The notes under the pieces were generated by a model that saw nothing but the letters and a program-made list of their open reading frames with translations, was not told where the DNA came from and searched no databases. Of a stretch of 64,000 nt of DNA, positions 10,761 to 22,132 are shown in pieces; position 1 is the stretch's first letter, and each line of letters opens with the position of its first letter. The position numbers and the translations under genes were made by a program. This stretch comes from Bolinopsis microptera (lineage: Eukaryota; Ctenophora; Tentaculata; Lobata; Bolinopsidae): the NCBI RefSeq assembly GCF_026151205.1, contig NC_087083.1, positions 6,610,460 through 6,674,459 on the forward strand, in the 5' to 3' direction.

Positions 10761-12461
10761 TGAGACGAACAAAGCGAGACTGTACGAGTAACAGTTGACG
10801 GGGAAGGAAGTGGAATAGCGCGATATTGAACAAGACCTGCACCGGTATTAACTGTAACCGCGTTACCAGCATGACTGTTACTAGGCTTATTAGGAAGATC
10901 ATTGGAACTGACTTCTGCTGCTCACAACTAAAAGAGTGCACTAGCTATTATTACTGCTACCAGCATTCAGCAGTTACTGTTCAGTGTTCACTACCAGCAT
11001 GATATTCGTAAACAAGATTATATCAGTCTCCGGGCCCAATGACCACACACACTAGACGCGGTTTTTGCCAAGCACCGAGCTCAACAGTATCATCACTCCC
11101 GCTCTGGATTAGAGAACTCAGTGCCGCGTCTGTGCTGAGTATATTCCTGCACGTTATCAAATACAAATAAACAGTATCCGACTTTTAAACTAATAACTAG
11201 GATAGGAATAAAAACTAATAAAATTGTGATCTTTAACAAATTGGGCAAATACATTACACACTCGCCCCAAAGCGTCACTTCAGGGGTAAAAGGGGAGACT
11301 AATTATGCAGTATGCTGTTATATAAAATATGTGTGTTTCCTTCAGAGAAACAGTCTTATTTGCTTTTCTGTTTCTTTCAAAGAGACAATCTTATTTGCTT
11401 TTCTGTCGAATATTCTCAGAAAGGCCAAAAACTGTCACCCATTTGGTTTGTTAACTTTTCAGGGATATTGGTGCGTGTTTTTCTGCCACAAGATAAAGCA
11501 GTAGCGAGATTGGAGCTAATGTGAAGTTTCTTGACAATAATACCATGAAGGAATGTGACCTGATACTCCGCATTACTATCAGTGATAGTTATGCGGAGTT
11601 CCTGATTTCATTTCTAATTTACTTCCAGAGTTAGGGAAATACCGTGTAAGAGCTAAACCTATGAACATTCCTGTATGTTATCAAATTATAGTGGGTAAAA
11701 TAGAATAAAAGCTAATGAAATTATAAGTAAGTTTTAAGATGACGCCTTGCAACATGTTTGACGATAGCCTGTAAATTGATTGTTTGATCTCAAAATTTAA
11801 ACAAATCATCTCGCTTGATTGATTCAAAGGGAGACAAACATTCCTCTGAAATTGTAAATACAATAGTTTACATTGGTGCTATTTGGGGCAGTAGGAATAA
11901 ACACTCAATGAACACAAGTTATGGAAAGAAGCACCGCGGAGAATAAGTCATCAGAAAATGAGGGAAATATGGAGAAGGATGTACACCACCCACTTCAAAC
12001 GAGTATGGAGGGACAGGTTCGTTGGATCAGTCCCAAAACTTCGTAAAGAGAGCACAAGAACAGCGACAGTTCCTTACCGGACACTGTGAACTAATTTAAA
12101 ACGTTTACCGGGATAAGCATGACAGGGCTTCAATGCCCTATCCTATAGAGGTTATCTTGACCACATCCCCCCACGAAGAAGAGGAATCCAACAAGGGATC
12201 TTCCCATCGTGGATGGTATCAGGGAAATGGTGGTTGACAGTTGTGTGATTTGGGCAATATCAGCTTACTGTCTTTTCCTTAAAGTCCTTAAAGTCCTTTC
12301 CTGCGGACTTTGCGGTGTAAAATATGTCTGGATTTTAAAAGTTGGAGGAAGTGTGGTTTGGTTGCAATGAAACCTTGCGATTTTCAAATTGTTACAGCTT
12401 CCCTACTATACTGTCTCTATACAGTTTCCCTACTGTTCTGTAACTAATGTATCAATTTAAC
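10761..12461. other. Stretch without a supported gene
   Basis: No convincing exon. Short open frames at 11226-11524 (+) are TTT-rich and include an imperfect duplication of a segment around AACAGTCTTATTTGC; I do not regard them as coding. A 35-nt palindrome at 11565-11599 is listed separately. Confidence 0.45.
11565..11599. repeat. 35-nt palindrome (17-bp stem, 1-nt centre)
   Basis: The arm ACTCCGCATTACTATCA is followed by one G and its reverse complement with one mismatch. It has the same architecture as the palindromes at 3247-3299 and 50354-50382. Confidence 0.85.
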
Positions 12462-12585
12462 TATGGTAACTATGGTAACTATGGTAACTATGGTAACTAT
12501 GGTAACTATGGTAACTATGGTAACTATGGTAACTATGGTAACTATGGTAAGTATGGTAACTATGGTAACTACTAACTATGGTAAT
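12462..12585. repeat. 9-bp tandem array (ACTATGGTA)n
   Basis: About thirteen copies of ACTATGGTA with a few point changes near the right end (one AAGTATGG, one ACTACTAACT). Confidence 0.95.
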
Positions 12586-12591
12586 TATGGT

Positions 12592-13425
12592 GGCTCATCC
12601 CCATAATTACATTAACAACTCTACATTCAAATTTTTGGAAAGTTTGTAAATGTTGTCAAACTGACATCATCAAATTAACATACATTAAAATTAGGAAACA
12701 AAACATAAAAAACTGCACTGTATTTTTAAACGGACGTACGTTGGCAAACAGTGACATAATACTCGGAATGCAATTAAAAGATGACAAGATAAGCTTCTAA
12801 TAAATAATAATGCTATTCGAAAGTTGTGTCTTCATGTCCAGAATTATTGAGTAAAAATTAATAAGGAAAAGGAAAATAAAGCAACATAATATCAACACTA
12901 CAAGGAGATAAATTAACTTCTAAATGCGATGCTATTCCGCAGAACCTGACAAGCATACTTTAGCTCAGTATTAGTGAATAGCAATGAGATTATTAATAAA
13001 GGAGCTTATGCATGGTTTTGTAGATTATTTCTAATTGTTCGGACTGTTAAAAGGGGCCGGGGGGGGGGGGGGGGGTTGGGGGGGGGATCCTGCAGACTGT
13101 TTAATTCATATTCCGTTACAGCGCCAGCCCCTCGTATGGAACTATTTTCTCAAAAAAAGTGTAACTGTGTTATGAGTAATATTTATGTAACTGTGTAATG
13201 TGTAACATTCATGTAACAGTGTAACAGTGTAACTGTATAGCAGTGTAATAGTTGAACAAAACAAAACACGGAAAGAAAGGTTTTTAAAGAGCTGTCCGCC
13301 CGCACGCGAATATAGTGTAAAATATTGACACACTAAAGTACGTAGTGGGTACATCTGCTGAACACATGAACACACTAACGCTACATCATTCCGCTGAAGA
13401 CAAAGAGCGCCAAAAAGTGCTGTGG
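12592..13425. other. Stretch without a supported gene, with a long G-run
   Basis: AT-rich sequence. A tract of almost pure G lies at 13056-13087 (GGGGCC followed by two long G-runs). The phrase N-E-I-I-N-K-G-A-Y can be read at about 12983-13012; it resembles the dispersed relics described at 14396, 14612 and 18019. Confidence 0.4.
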
Positions 13426-14301
13426 GGTACGTGCAGCAGTGTCGATACGTGCAGCATTGCAGGTACGTGCAGCAGTGTTGGTACGTGCAGCATTGCAGGT
13501 ACGTGCAGCAGTGTCGGTACGTGCAGCAGTGCAGGTACATGCAGCATTGCAGGTACGTGCAGCAATGTCGGTACGTGCAGCAGTGCAGGTACGTACAGCA
13601 GTGCAGGTACGTGCAGCAGTGCAGGTACGTGCAGCAGTGCAGGTACACACATCAGTGCCGGTACGTGCAGCAGTGCAGGTACGTGCAGCAGTACAGGTAC
13701 GTGCAGCAGTGCAGGTACGTGCAGCATTGCAGGTACGTGCAGCATTGCAGGTACGTGCAGCATTGCAAGTACGTGCAACAGTGCCATACGCACATTAGTG
13801 CCGGTACGTGCAGTAGTGCGGGTACGTGCATCATTGCAGGTACGTGCAGCAGTGTCGATACGCACATCAGTGCCGGTACACACATCAGTGCCGGTACGTG
13901 CAGCAGTACAGGTACTTGCAGCAGTGCAGGTACGTGCAGCATTGCAAGTACGTGCAACAGTGACGGTACACACATCAGTGCCGGTACGTGCAGCAGTGCA
14001 GGTACGTGCAGCAGTGCAGGTACGTGCAGCAGTGCAGGTACGTGCAGCAGTGTAGGTACGTGCAGCAGTGCAGGTACGTGCAGCAGTGCAGGTACGTGCA
14101 GTAGTGCAGGTACGTGCAGGTACGTGCAGCAGTGTAGGTACGTGCAGCAGTGCAGGTACGTGCAGCAGTGCAGGTACGTGCAGCAGTGTAGGTACGCACA
14201 TCAGTGCCGGTACGTGCAGTAGTGCGGCTACGTGCAGCAGTGCTGGTTCGTGCAGCAGTACTGGTACGTGCAGCAGTGCTGGTTCGTGCAGCAGTATCGG
14301 T
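13426..14301. repeat. 18-bp minisatellite array, about 48 copies
   Basis: The consensus unit is GTACGTGCAGCAGTGCAG. Variants include CAGCATTGCAG, CAGCAGTGTCG and CACATCAGTGCCG. Because 18 is divisible by three and the unit lacks stops in most frames, long open frames occur on both strands (for example V-R-A-A-V-Q and C-S-S-A-G-T repeats). Overlapping open frames in many registers are what a stop-free repeat produces, so I do not call a gene. One isolated unit remains at 14466-14485 beyond a 160-bp interruption. Confidence 0.95.
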
Positions 14302-15223
14302 ATAGCTTAAAACTACCTTCATAGAAATGCTCAAGTTCTTTGTTGAGGGTGCTAAAGAACTTTAGAACTAATTTTTTCATGACGGAAGTCTAGAAAATGA
14401 TAATATTAATGAAGGAGCAAATTACTTTAGCCAATTATCATTTTGATATTTCAGCAGCAGAGACTGTACGTGCAGCAGTGCCGGGGTATTTGGCTGTAAT
14501 TGCTGGTTACATGAGAATTTTGATTTACCTCAGTCTTACACACTAACTAGTCTGTTAAATTAGGTGGTGAGTGAACCAGACAATAGTTAGTTGTTAAACA
14601 CAGTCACTAACAATGATAGTATTGATGAAGGAGTATATTTAGCTGCTGAACGAGGAAATGTGCAGGGTTCATGGCTCAGAGAAAATACAAACCAGCGAGC
14701 TTCATTACTATTCAGGACATGGCGCAGTGTGATTAGTGCCAGTCTACCCCAGACTTATTGTTAAAACATTGCCAGCTTCATTACATTGTGCTTTTAAAGT
14801 GGATTGTCTGCGATAAGGGCACTGTTAAACTGTTAAAAACGTAGCGGAACGTCGCTAAAAACGTCACAATGAAATTCCAGGCTGGAAACACAAATATTGA
14901 CGAAGGAGTATAGTATAAGATCACCAGATTTGGGAGGTAATGCTTAGCGTCACCATGGTTACCGTCACCATAGTGACGTTAAGCACTGTTAAGTGTGACG
15001 ACAAATAAAATAAATCCATTAAATAAACCCAGTTAGATAAATTGATAAACTTCTTCAACATCTAAATTGAAGGTAGGATGTCTGAACTTGTGAAATTCAA
15101 TAGCTTTAGTGTAATTAATGTCATTATCTCCTAATTAAATTAATCAACAATAAAGGTTTTAATTGAGCCGGAAAATAGGAGACCGGTCATGAACCATAGT
15201 AACCGTCACCATAGTGATGTTAA
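14302..15223. other. Stretch with short dispersed coding-like relics
   Basis: No intact gene. Three related short segments lie at 14396-14422, 14612-14636 and 14892-14912, with a fourth at 18019-18043. Each reads like N-D-x-I-[DN]-E-G-[AV]. The second continues Y-L-A-A-E-R-G-N-V-Q before losing frame. They may be decayed copies of one exon or parts of a dispersed repeat. CACCATGGTTACCGTCACCA occurs at about 14951. Confidence 0.35.
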
Positions 15224-16996
15224 GTATCTCTTAGTGTATCTAACTAGTATCTAGTTTCTTTAATTGAACAATGTTAAAGGTATTTATATATCTCTTAGTG
15301 TATCTAACTAGTATTAGTTTCTTTAATTGAACAATGTTAAAGGTATTTATATATCTCTTATTCTATCTAACTTGTATCTAGTTTCTTTAATTGAACAATG
15401 TTAAAGGTATTTATATATCTCTTATTTTATCTAACTAGTATCTAGTTTCTTTAATTGAACAATGTTTAAAGGTATTTATATATCTCTTAGTGTATCTAAC
15501 TAGTATCTAGTTTCTTTAATTGAACAATGTTAAAGGTATTTATATATCTCTTACTGTATCTAACTTGTATCTAGTTTCTCTTATTGAACAATGTTAAAGG
15601 TGTTTATATATCTCTTATTGTATCTAACTAGTATCTAGTTTCTCTAATTGAACAATGTTAAAGGTATTTATATATCTCTTACTGTATCTAACTAGTATCT
15701 AGTTTCTTTAATTGAACAATGTTAAAGGTATTTATATATCTCTTACTGTATCTAACTTGTATCTAGTTTCTCTAATTGAACAATGTTAAAGGTATTTATA
15801 TATCTCTTAGTGTATCTAACTAGTATCTAGTTTCTTTAATTGAACAATGTTAAAGGTATTTATATATCTCTTACTGTATCTAACTTGTATCTAGTTTCTT
15901 TAATTGAACAATGTTAAAGGTATTTATATATCTCTTATTGTATCTAACTAGTATCTAGTTTCTTTAATTGAACAATGTTAAAGGTATTTATATATCTCTT
16001 AGTGTATCTAACTAGTATCTAGTTTCTCTTAATTGAACAATGTTAAAGGTATTTATATATCTCTTACTGTATCTAACTAGTATCTAGTTTCTTTAATTGA
16101 ACAATGTTAAAGGTATTTATATATCTCTTACTGTATCTAACTAGTATCTAGTTTCTTTAATTGAACAATGTTAAAGGTATTTATATATCTCTTATTGTAT
16201 CTAACTAGTATCTAGTTTCTCTTATTGAACAATGTTAAAGGTATTTATATATCTCTTAGTGTATCTAACTAGTATCTAGTTTCTTTAATTGAACAATGTT
16301 AAAGGTATTTATATATCTCTTAGTGTATCTAACTAGTATCTAGTTTCTTTAATTGAACAATGTTAAAGGTATTTATATATCTCTTAGTGTATCTAACTTG
16401 TATATAGTTTCTCTAATTGAACAATTTTAAAGGTATTTATATATCTCTTAGTGTATCTAACTAGTATCTAGTTTCTTTAATTGAACAATTTTAAAGGTAT
16501 TTATATATCTCTTAGTGTATCTAACTAGTATCTAGTTTCTTTAATTGAACAATGTTAAAGGTATTTATATATCTCTTATTGTATCTAACTAGTATATAGT
16601 TTCTCTAATTGAACAATGTTAAAGGTATTTATATATCTCTTATTGTATCTAACTAGTATCTAGTTTCTTTAATTGAACAATGTTAAAGGTATTTATATAT
16701 CTCTTATTGTATCTAACTAGTATATAGTTTCTCTAATTGAACAATGTTAAAGGTATTTATATATCTCTTATTGTATCTAACTAGTATCTAGTTTCTTTAA
16801 TTGAACAATGTTAAAGGTATTTATATATCTCTTATTGTATCTAACTAGTATATAGTTTCTCTAATTGAACAATGTTAAAGGTATTTATATATCTCTTATT
16901 GTATCTAACTAGTATCTAGTTTCTTTAATTGAACAATGTTAAAGGTATTTATATATCTCTTAGTGTATCTAACTAGTATCTAGTTTCTTTAATTGC
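15224..16996. repeat. 64-bp minisatellite array, about 28 copies
   Basis: The unit runs TATCTAACTAGTATCTAGTT, then TCTTTAATTGAACAATGTTA, then AAGGTATTTATATATCTCTT plus four variable bases. The period measured between copies is 64 bp. Variants alternate AGTG, ACTG and ATTG at the junction. Near the right end (about 16590-16940) a pair of unit types (TATATAGTTTCTC and TATCTAGTTTCTT) alternates, a 128-bp higher-order period. Confidence 0.95.
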
Positions 16997-19900
16997 TATT
17001 TAACATAATGCATTGTTCTGAGTTACTACTTATCAAAAACTAAGATAAACGCCAGGACATACTGCTGCGACTTCGTGAAGCTGTACAGGAACAAAACAGC
17101 ACGGAGTTGTGAATAGTAATCAGGTTGGGTAAACGAGGCAACAAACAGTGACTGCCTACCTGCCTACCCGCCTGCAGTGACTGCACGTTATTGATTAGTA
17201 AAAATACAGACTAGCGGCAATATATAGCTTACATAAACAAGGTTAGCACACCGAATACTAATATAGCCTAAGAATATTAAAACTATTGACTGCCAGCCTT
17301 TTGTGTGTAATGATATTAACTGCAGTCTCACTGAACATGCCAAAAACTAACACCTTCTAATTTCGTTCAGTCTACAATAGTACAATTGTGGTCGCCAGGA
17401 AAAAAAGCGCATTTTAAAATGATCAGAAACCCTATACTATCAAGTTTCACATATACTGATATGTGTGCGATATTATTTTATATGGTAGTGTTACCATAGT
17501 AACGGTAACTTGTAAGGTGTGTACAGTATGCTTGTAAACTTATAAATAACTTGCTGGTTAATCCTTAAATTCAAAAGTTTGAATAATGATGAGGTTCTTA
17601 GTAGCTTTCTTGATATTTTTACTTTAATACAACTTTACTCTACTTCTTATCAACACGAACATACTTGTATCTGGAAACTTGGGCAATGTTTAAAAATGTC
17701 AAATTAGACACAGACTAGGTGACTCTGGCTATTTCACGTTTATTCATATTAATAATACATGTATCAAAAAATGTTGGTCTTATCTTCAAGGGAGACTTGA
17801 AAGTGAGAGAGTAAAAGTCAGCACGTTTAAAAAATATCAATCAAAAAGCTCGATTTTCCAATAGAAGTTGTGATCTGTCATTAAAAGAAACTAGTCGCAC
17901 AACTATACACTTATGACGTGTTCAGTGTACACGAATACAGCGTGGTATTTGGAAAATATTGCCATCTATACAGCAAAACTATGTATAGTTGGAACAATGG
18001 ACGCTATAAGTATTGTGTAATGATAACATTGATGAAGGAGCATGACAGTGTTGTATACAAACGGAGCTACTCTACTTGATTAATATATAATTAAACTGCA
18101 CTGTCAGCATAGGCTGCATATACATTGTATTGGGTATTGTCAGAGTGGTTGTTCTGCGTGCCAGACACAATATGCACAACACAAGAAAAGATTTGATTCC
18201 ATATATACCAAGCTATAATAGTGAATACATATATAATATATAATGTGCACTGAATAGAAGAAAACATCTTCTTTACCATGCCTCCCTAGGCAGTACAAAT
18301 CATTGCAGCTTAAAATCTAGCAACAATTTGTCGAATCAGGGTTGCCCTGCGCTGAAGGTTTACTGTAAACCTCTCCTTTTGCAATTCATTTGTAGTCTAC
18401 TCTCTCATTCTGAAGGCTGACTCGTTCGCTGCCAGACATTTCTGCCCGACTTATGAGCGTATTTTGCTTTCGTCAACACTACTCACCAAGCTACCCTGCC
18501 CATGTAGGTTGCAGGGTTGAGTAATGTTTAAATTCACGTTAACTACGGGCAATATAGTGACCAAATAGTGACAATATAGTGACCAAATAGTGACAATATA
18601 GTGACAATATAGTGACCAAATAGTGACCAAATAGTTGGATAGCATAGGCTAGTGTAAACCACTCAAACCTTAACGAGTACAGAGTTCTGAAATCAGAATA
18701 TTGGCTGGGGTGACACAACAACAACAAGCGAGCTTAGCAATCACAGGGTGACACTATCACTTGAACAGAGAATAAATTAACTCTGGATAAATTGCAGATA
18801 ATGCTTTTTTGTTTTCCTTTGACTATATCAAAAATAAATCGAGAAATTTCCAAATGTCCACAAGACGATATTGGGGGTGAAGAAAACAATAGAAATAGAA
18901 AGATGTAAACATAAAATACAAGACAGGTCTGACACCCACGTGACGTCCCAATATGGTAATCCGTGTCATGGCAACCAGGCATCATCTTAAACAACAGATT
19001 GTTTTTAAAAACACGACATTTTACTCGTGTTTTGAAGACAAAATAATTTCTAATTTTTCAAATTCTTTGGAATTTTTCAATACAAATGTCACCTAATAAT
19101 TGGCTATTATATTGCATTGTAAGAAAAATACTCATGCATTAAGATATATCAGTAAGTCACGCAACTACGATACAATGCAAGCGTAGTAGTATTTTAATAG
19201 TATTTTAGCTAACATAATTATTCACACTGAATTGCTTTCACAAAGTCTTCGGCAAGGCTATCAAGTAGGTAATTAAAACTTAAATGCGACAATCAGGTTG
19301 ATTTAAACGACTTAAAAAAGGAACAATATCGAAAGCCTGAACTGGTGCTCTATTATTGTACGAATAATAATAAACAACACACAACCAGTACAACGAACGA
19401 GGCTTCTAAAATTAAGCATAATTTATACCTCTTAGATGCACATGAACACTGCCAGCTATGCTGGAGTAGAGTTTATTAGAGTGGATTCTCAGCCAACAAA
19501 GAACAAAAGAACAAGGTATATACAAGCAAAATAAACATAACGTGAGGTAAAGTAGAGCGTAAGGTAAAGTGATTAAATAAGAGCGACGTGTGGCAGATAT
19601 TACGTAAAATAATGTAAAGCAGTTAAATTTAGAACAACGTGAGATTAGTATTGCGGGACGAATGTTAGGTGAAACAAGATGAGCGCGACTACTAAACTAA
19701 TTCTACCTGGTCAGTGTGTCAGTGTGTTGTCTCATGGTGAGGGTGTAGGGGTGGGGTGTAAGGGGGGGGGGGGGGGTGTAGGGGTGTGGTGTGGGGGTTA
19801 CACATAACTAAACGTCCCCGTTAAATTATATTTTAACGAGATCTAGATAACTTTGCAAAGCAGGAACGCGCACTCCTCTCTGTGATTGGTACAAGTACCT

Positions 19901-20880
19901 CAAAGGATTTTTATAAAGCAGTATGAACAAACGTAACGGGTATATTATAGTGTGCTGTACAAAGAACGCGGAATACTGAAAATATCCCAGACTTGAACAG
20001 TTCAGGCAGATGATATGTATAGCTACAAACTGTGTTTCGTTTAAAATTCCAAGTTGTGATGATACAATGAATTAGACAGTGTCAAAGTAACACAACTGTT
20101 TTACATTTCCCGAACACACACGAACAGGACATGTCCGGCTCCTGAGCACGGAGAATGTAACACGGCCGGGCTAATAGTAGAGCGGATATAAAGGAGTGTT
20201 ACATGTAGAGGAGAGAAAGTACAGAAAAAGAAGTGTTGCAGAGGAGAAAATTACTGCCTAACAAGAACTGACAGTCAGCAGCTGCAGACAGAACAACACC
20301 CCAACCTAAATAATTTTACACATCAAGCTTATTGTAATAATTACGCAGTAATAAGTAGTAGTAAGCTCAGGATTCTGTGCTAATTAGTCGATTATCGCTC
20401 CATGAAATATCACTGTCCTAATTAATACTCTTCACAGAACACCGGGGTCGATTATTGGTGGGCAGTTTAGCGCCTGATAACTTGATAAGGCCAAATCATT
20501 AATGCTATTAATAAATGCGGCATATTAACCTTAGCAAGGCTTCTCTCACTGTTTACTGCGGGAGATTAACCTTATAGTTGTAAGTAGTCCATTAAATTTA
20601 ATTAGGCTTATTCATCCTCCCATATCGGGACAGATTAGTCAAGCATTATTTCTGTCACGCACATTGCACGCTATTTTAGTGGTCTCTCTTATGAAACGCA
20701 AGGTTTTGTTTAGTTACCTGCAATCAGGATAATTGTAATTCATTGTTAAAATTTTAGCAGTTAATTTAAGTTAAACTTAATTAAATTATCAGTTTAATTT
20801 CCGTGATACATTTTAGTCATACAATCTCTTTATCTGTAACGTTGGTAGTACCAAAATGTAACCCCATATTAACTCCATGG
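16997..20880. other. Long AT-rich stretch without a supported gene
   Basis: I found no convincing exon on either strand. Small features are an 11-bp repeat patch at 18551-18635 (listed separately), a G-run at about 19761-19776, and a relic of the N-D-x-I-D-E-G type at 18019-18043. If the minus-strand exons at 21104 and 4657 belong to one gene, this is intron. Confidence 0.45.
18551..18635. repeat. 11-bp degenerate tandem repeat
   Basis: Alternating copies of AATATAGTGAC and CAAATAGTGAC, eight or so in all. Confidence 0.9.
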
Positions 20881-21096
20881 TAACTTCGTGGTAAGCCACT
20901 AGCTACCACTACTTACCACATGGTAGTTACTTTATAAGAACTAGTTACCACTAAATACCACATAGTTATCATTAATTACCATTGGTTACCATTAGTAACC
21001 ACTTGTTACTATTAGTAACCATTAGTAACCAGTTGTTACTATTAGTAACCAGTTGTTACCATTAGTAACCACTAGTAACCATTAGTAACCACTTGT
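20880..21096. repeat. Degenerate 10-12-bp repeats on a GTAACCATTA core
   Basis: Loose repetition of ATTAGTAACC, ACTTGTTACT and related 10- to 12-mers. It begins a few bases beyond the predicted 5' splice site of the minus-strand exon at 21104. Confidence 0.8.
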
Positions 21097-21103
21097 TACT
21101 CAC

Positions 21104-21269
21104 CGTGGTGATCACTAGAAGAGGACCTCCTCTTCACAGCTGCCTCCTTGATACGTTTCCTGTCAGCTTTATTTAGTCGTGCATTGCTGCTCTCCCCTGG
21201 CTGGAGCACCAGCACGTTATTCCGGAGCGACAGTGTACTTTGAGTTCCGCGCAGAATGCGGCCAGACAT
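21104..21269 (-). CDS. Probable first coding exon of an unrecognised minus-strand gene
   Basis: On the minus strand an ATG at 21269 opens a frame, MSGRILRGTQSTLSLRNN, then a basic stretch (ARLNKADRKRIKEAAVKRR) and a run of four serines followed by D-H-H. It ends at a consensus 5' splice site, CACG|GTGAGT (GT at 21103-21102), leaving phase 1. An alternative ATG lies 14 codons upstream at 21311. The segment is richer in GC and charged residues than its surroundings. Its phase matches the candidate exon entering at 4872, about 16 kb downstream on this strand; other exons could lie between. The basic stretch would suit a nuclear or nucleic-acid-binding protein, but that is only a guess. I recognise no family. 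Confidence 0.45.
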
Positions 21270-21408
21270 ATCACATGACAACACTGTTACTATGACAACA
21301 CATGACAACACTGTTACTATTAACTAAACACAACTCTAACATAAACACTAAGCTGTAAGTATGCAGTATAACACTGTGCAAGCCCACCTGACGCAGCTAC
21401 ACCGCATA

Positions 21409-22132
21409 TTGCTCTTATATGTGAGACTAGCACTCTCGAATACAAGTTACCATAGTTACCATAGTTGCTCTCATATGTGAGACTAGCACTCTCGATTACA
21501 AGTTACCATAGTTACCATAGTTGCTCTTGTATGTGAGACTGGCACTCCCGACTACAAGTTAACATAGTTACCATAGTTGCTCTTGTATGTGAGACTAGCA
21601 CTCCCGACTACAAGTTACCATAGTTACCATAGTTCCTCTTATATGTGAGACTAGCACTCCCGACTACAAGTTACCATAGTTACCATAGTTACTCTTGTAT
21701 GTGAGACTAGCACGCCCGACTACAAGTTACCATAGTTACCATAGTTGCTCTTGTATGTGAGACTAGCACTCCCGACTACAAGTTACCATAGTTACCATAG
21801 TTACTCTTGTATGTGAGACTAGCACGCCCGACTACAAGTTACCATAGTTACCATAGTTGCTCTTGTATGTGAGACTAGCACTTCCAACTACAAGTTAACA
21901 TAGTTACCATAGTTGCTCTTGTATGTGAGACTAGCACTCCCGACTACAAGTTACCATAGTTACCATAGTTGCTCTTATATGTGAGACTAGCACGCCCGAC
22001 TACAAGTTACCATAGTTACCATAGTTGCTCTTGTATGTGAGACTAGCACGCCCGACTACAAGTTACCATAGTTACCATAGTTGCTCTTGTATGTGAGACT
22101 AGCACTGTACTCCCGATTACAAGTTACCATGT
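21409..22132. repeat. 56-bp minisatellite array, about 13 copies
   Basis: The unit contains GCTCTTGTATGTGAGACTAG, CACTCCCGACTACAA and GTTACCATAGTTACCATAG; the measured period is 56 bp. It lies about 140-860 bp upstream of the ATG at 21269 on the minus strand, so it may sit in that gene's promoter or 5' untranslated region. Each unit has two GTTACCATAG motifs. Confidence 0.95.

Noticed and set aside
13142-14334. Many overlapping frames of 100-270 codons
   Set aside because: They are readings of the 18-bp minisatellite in different registers.
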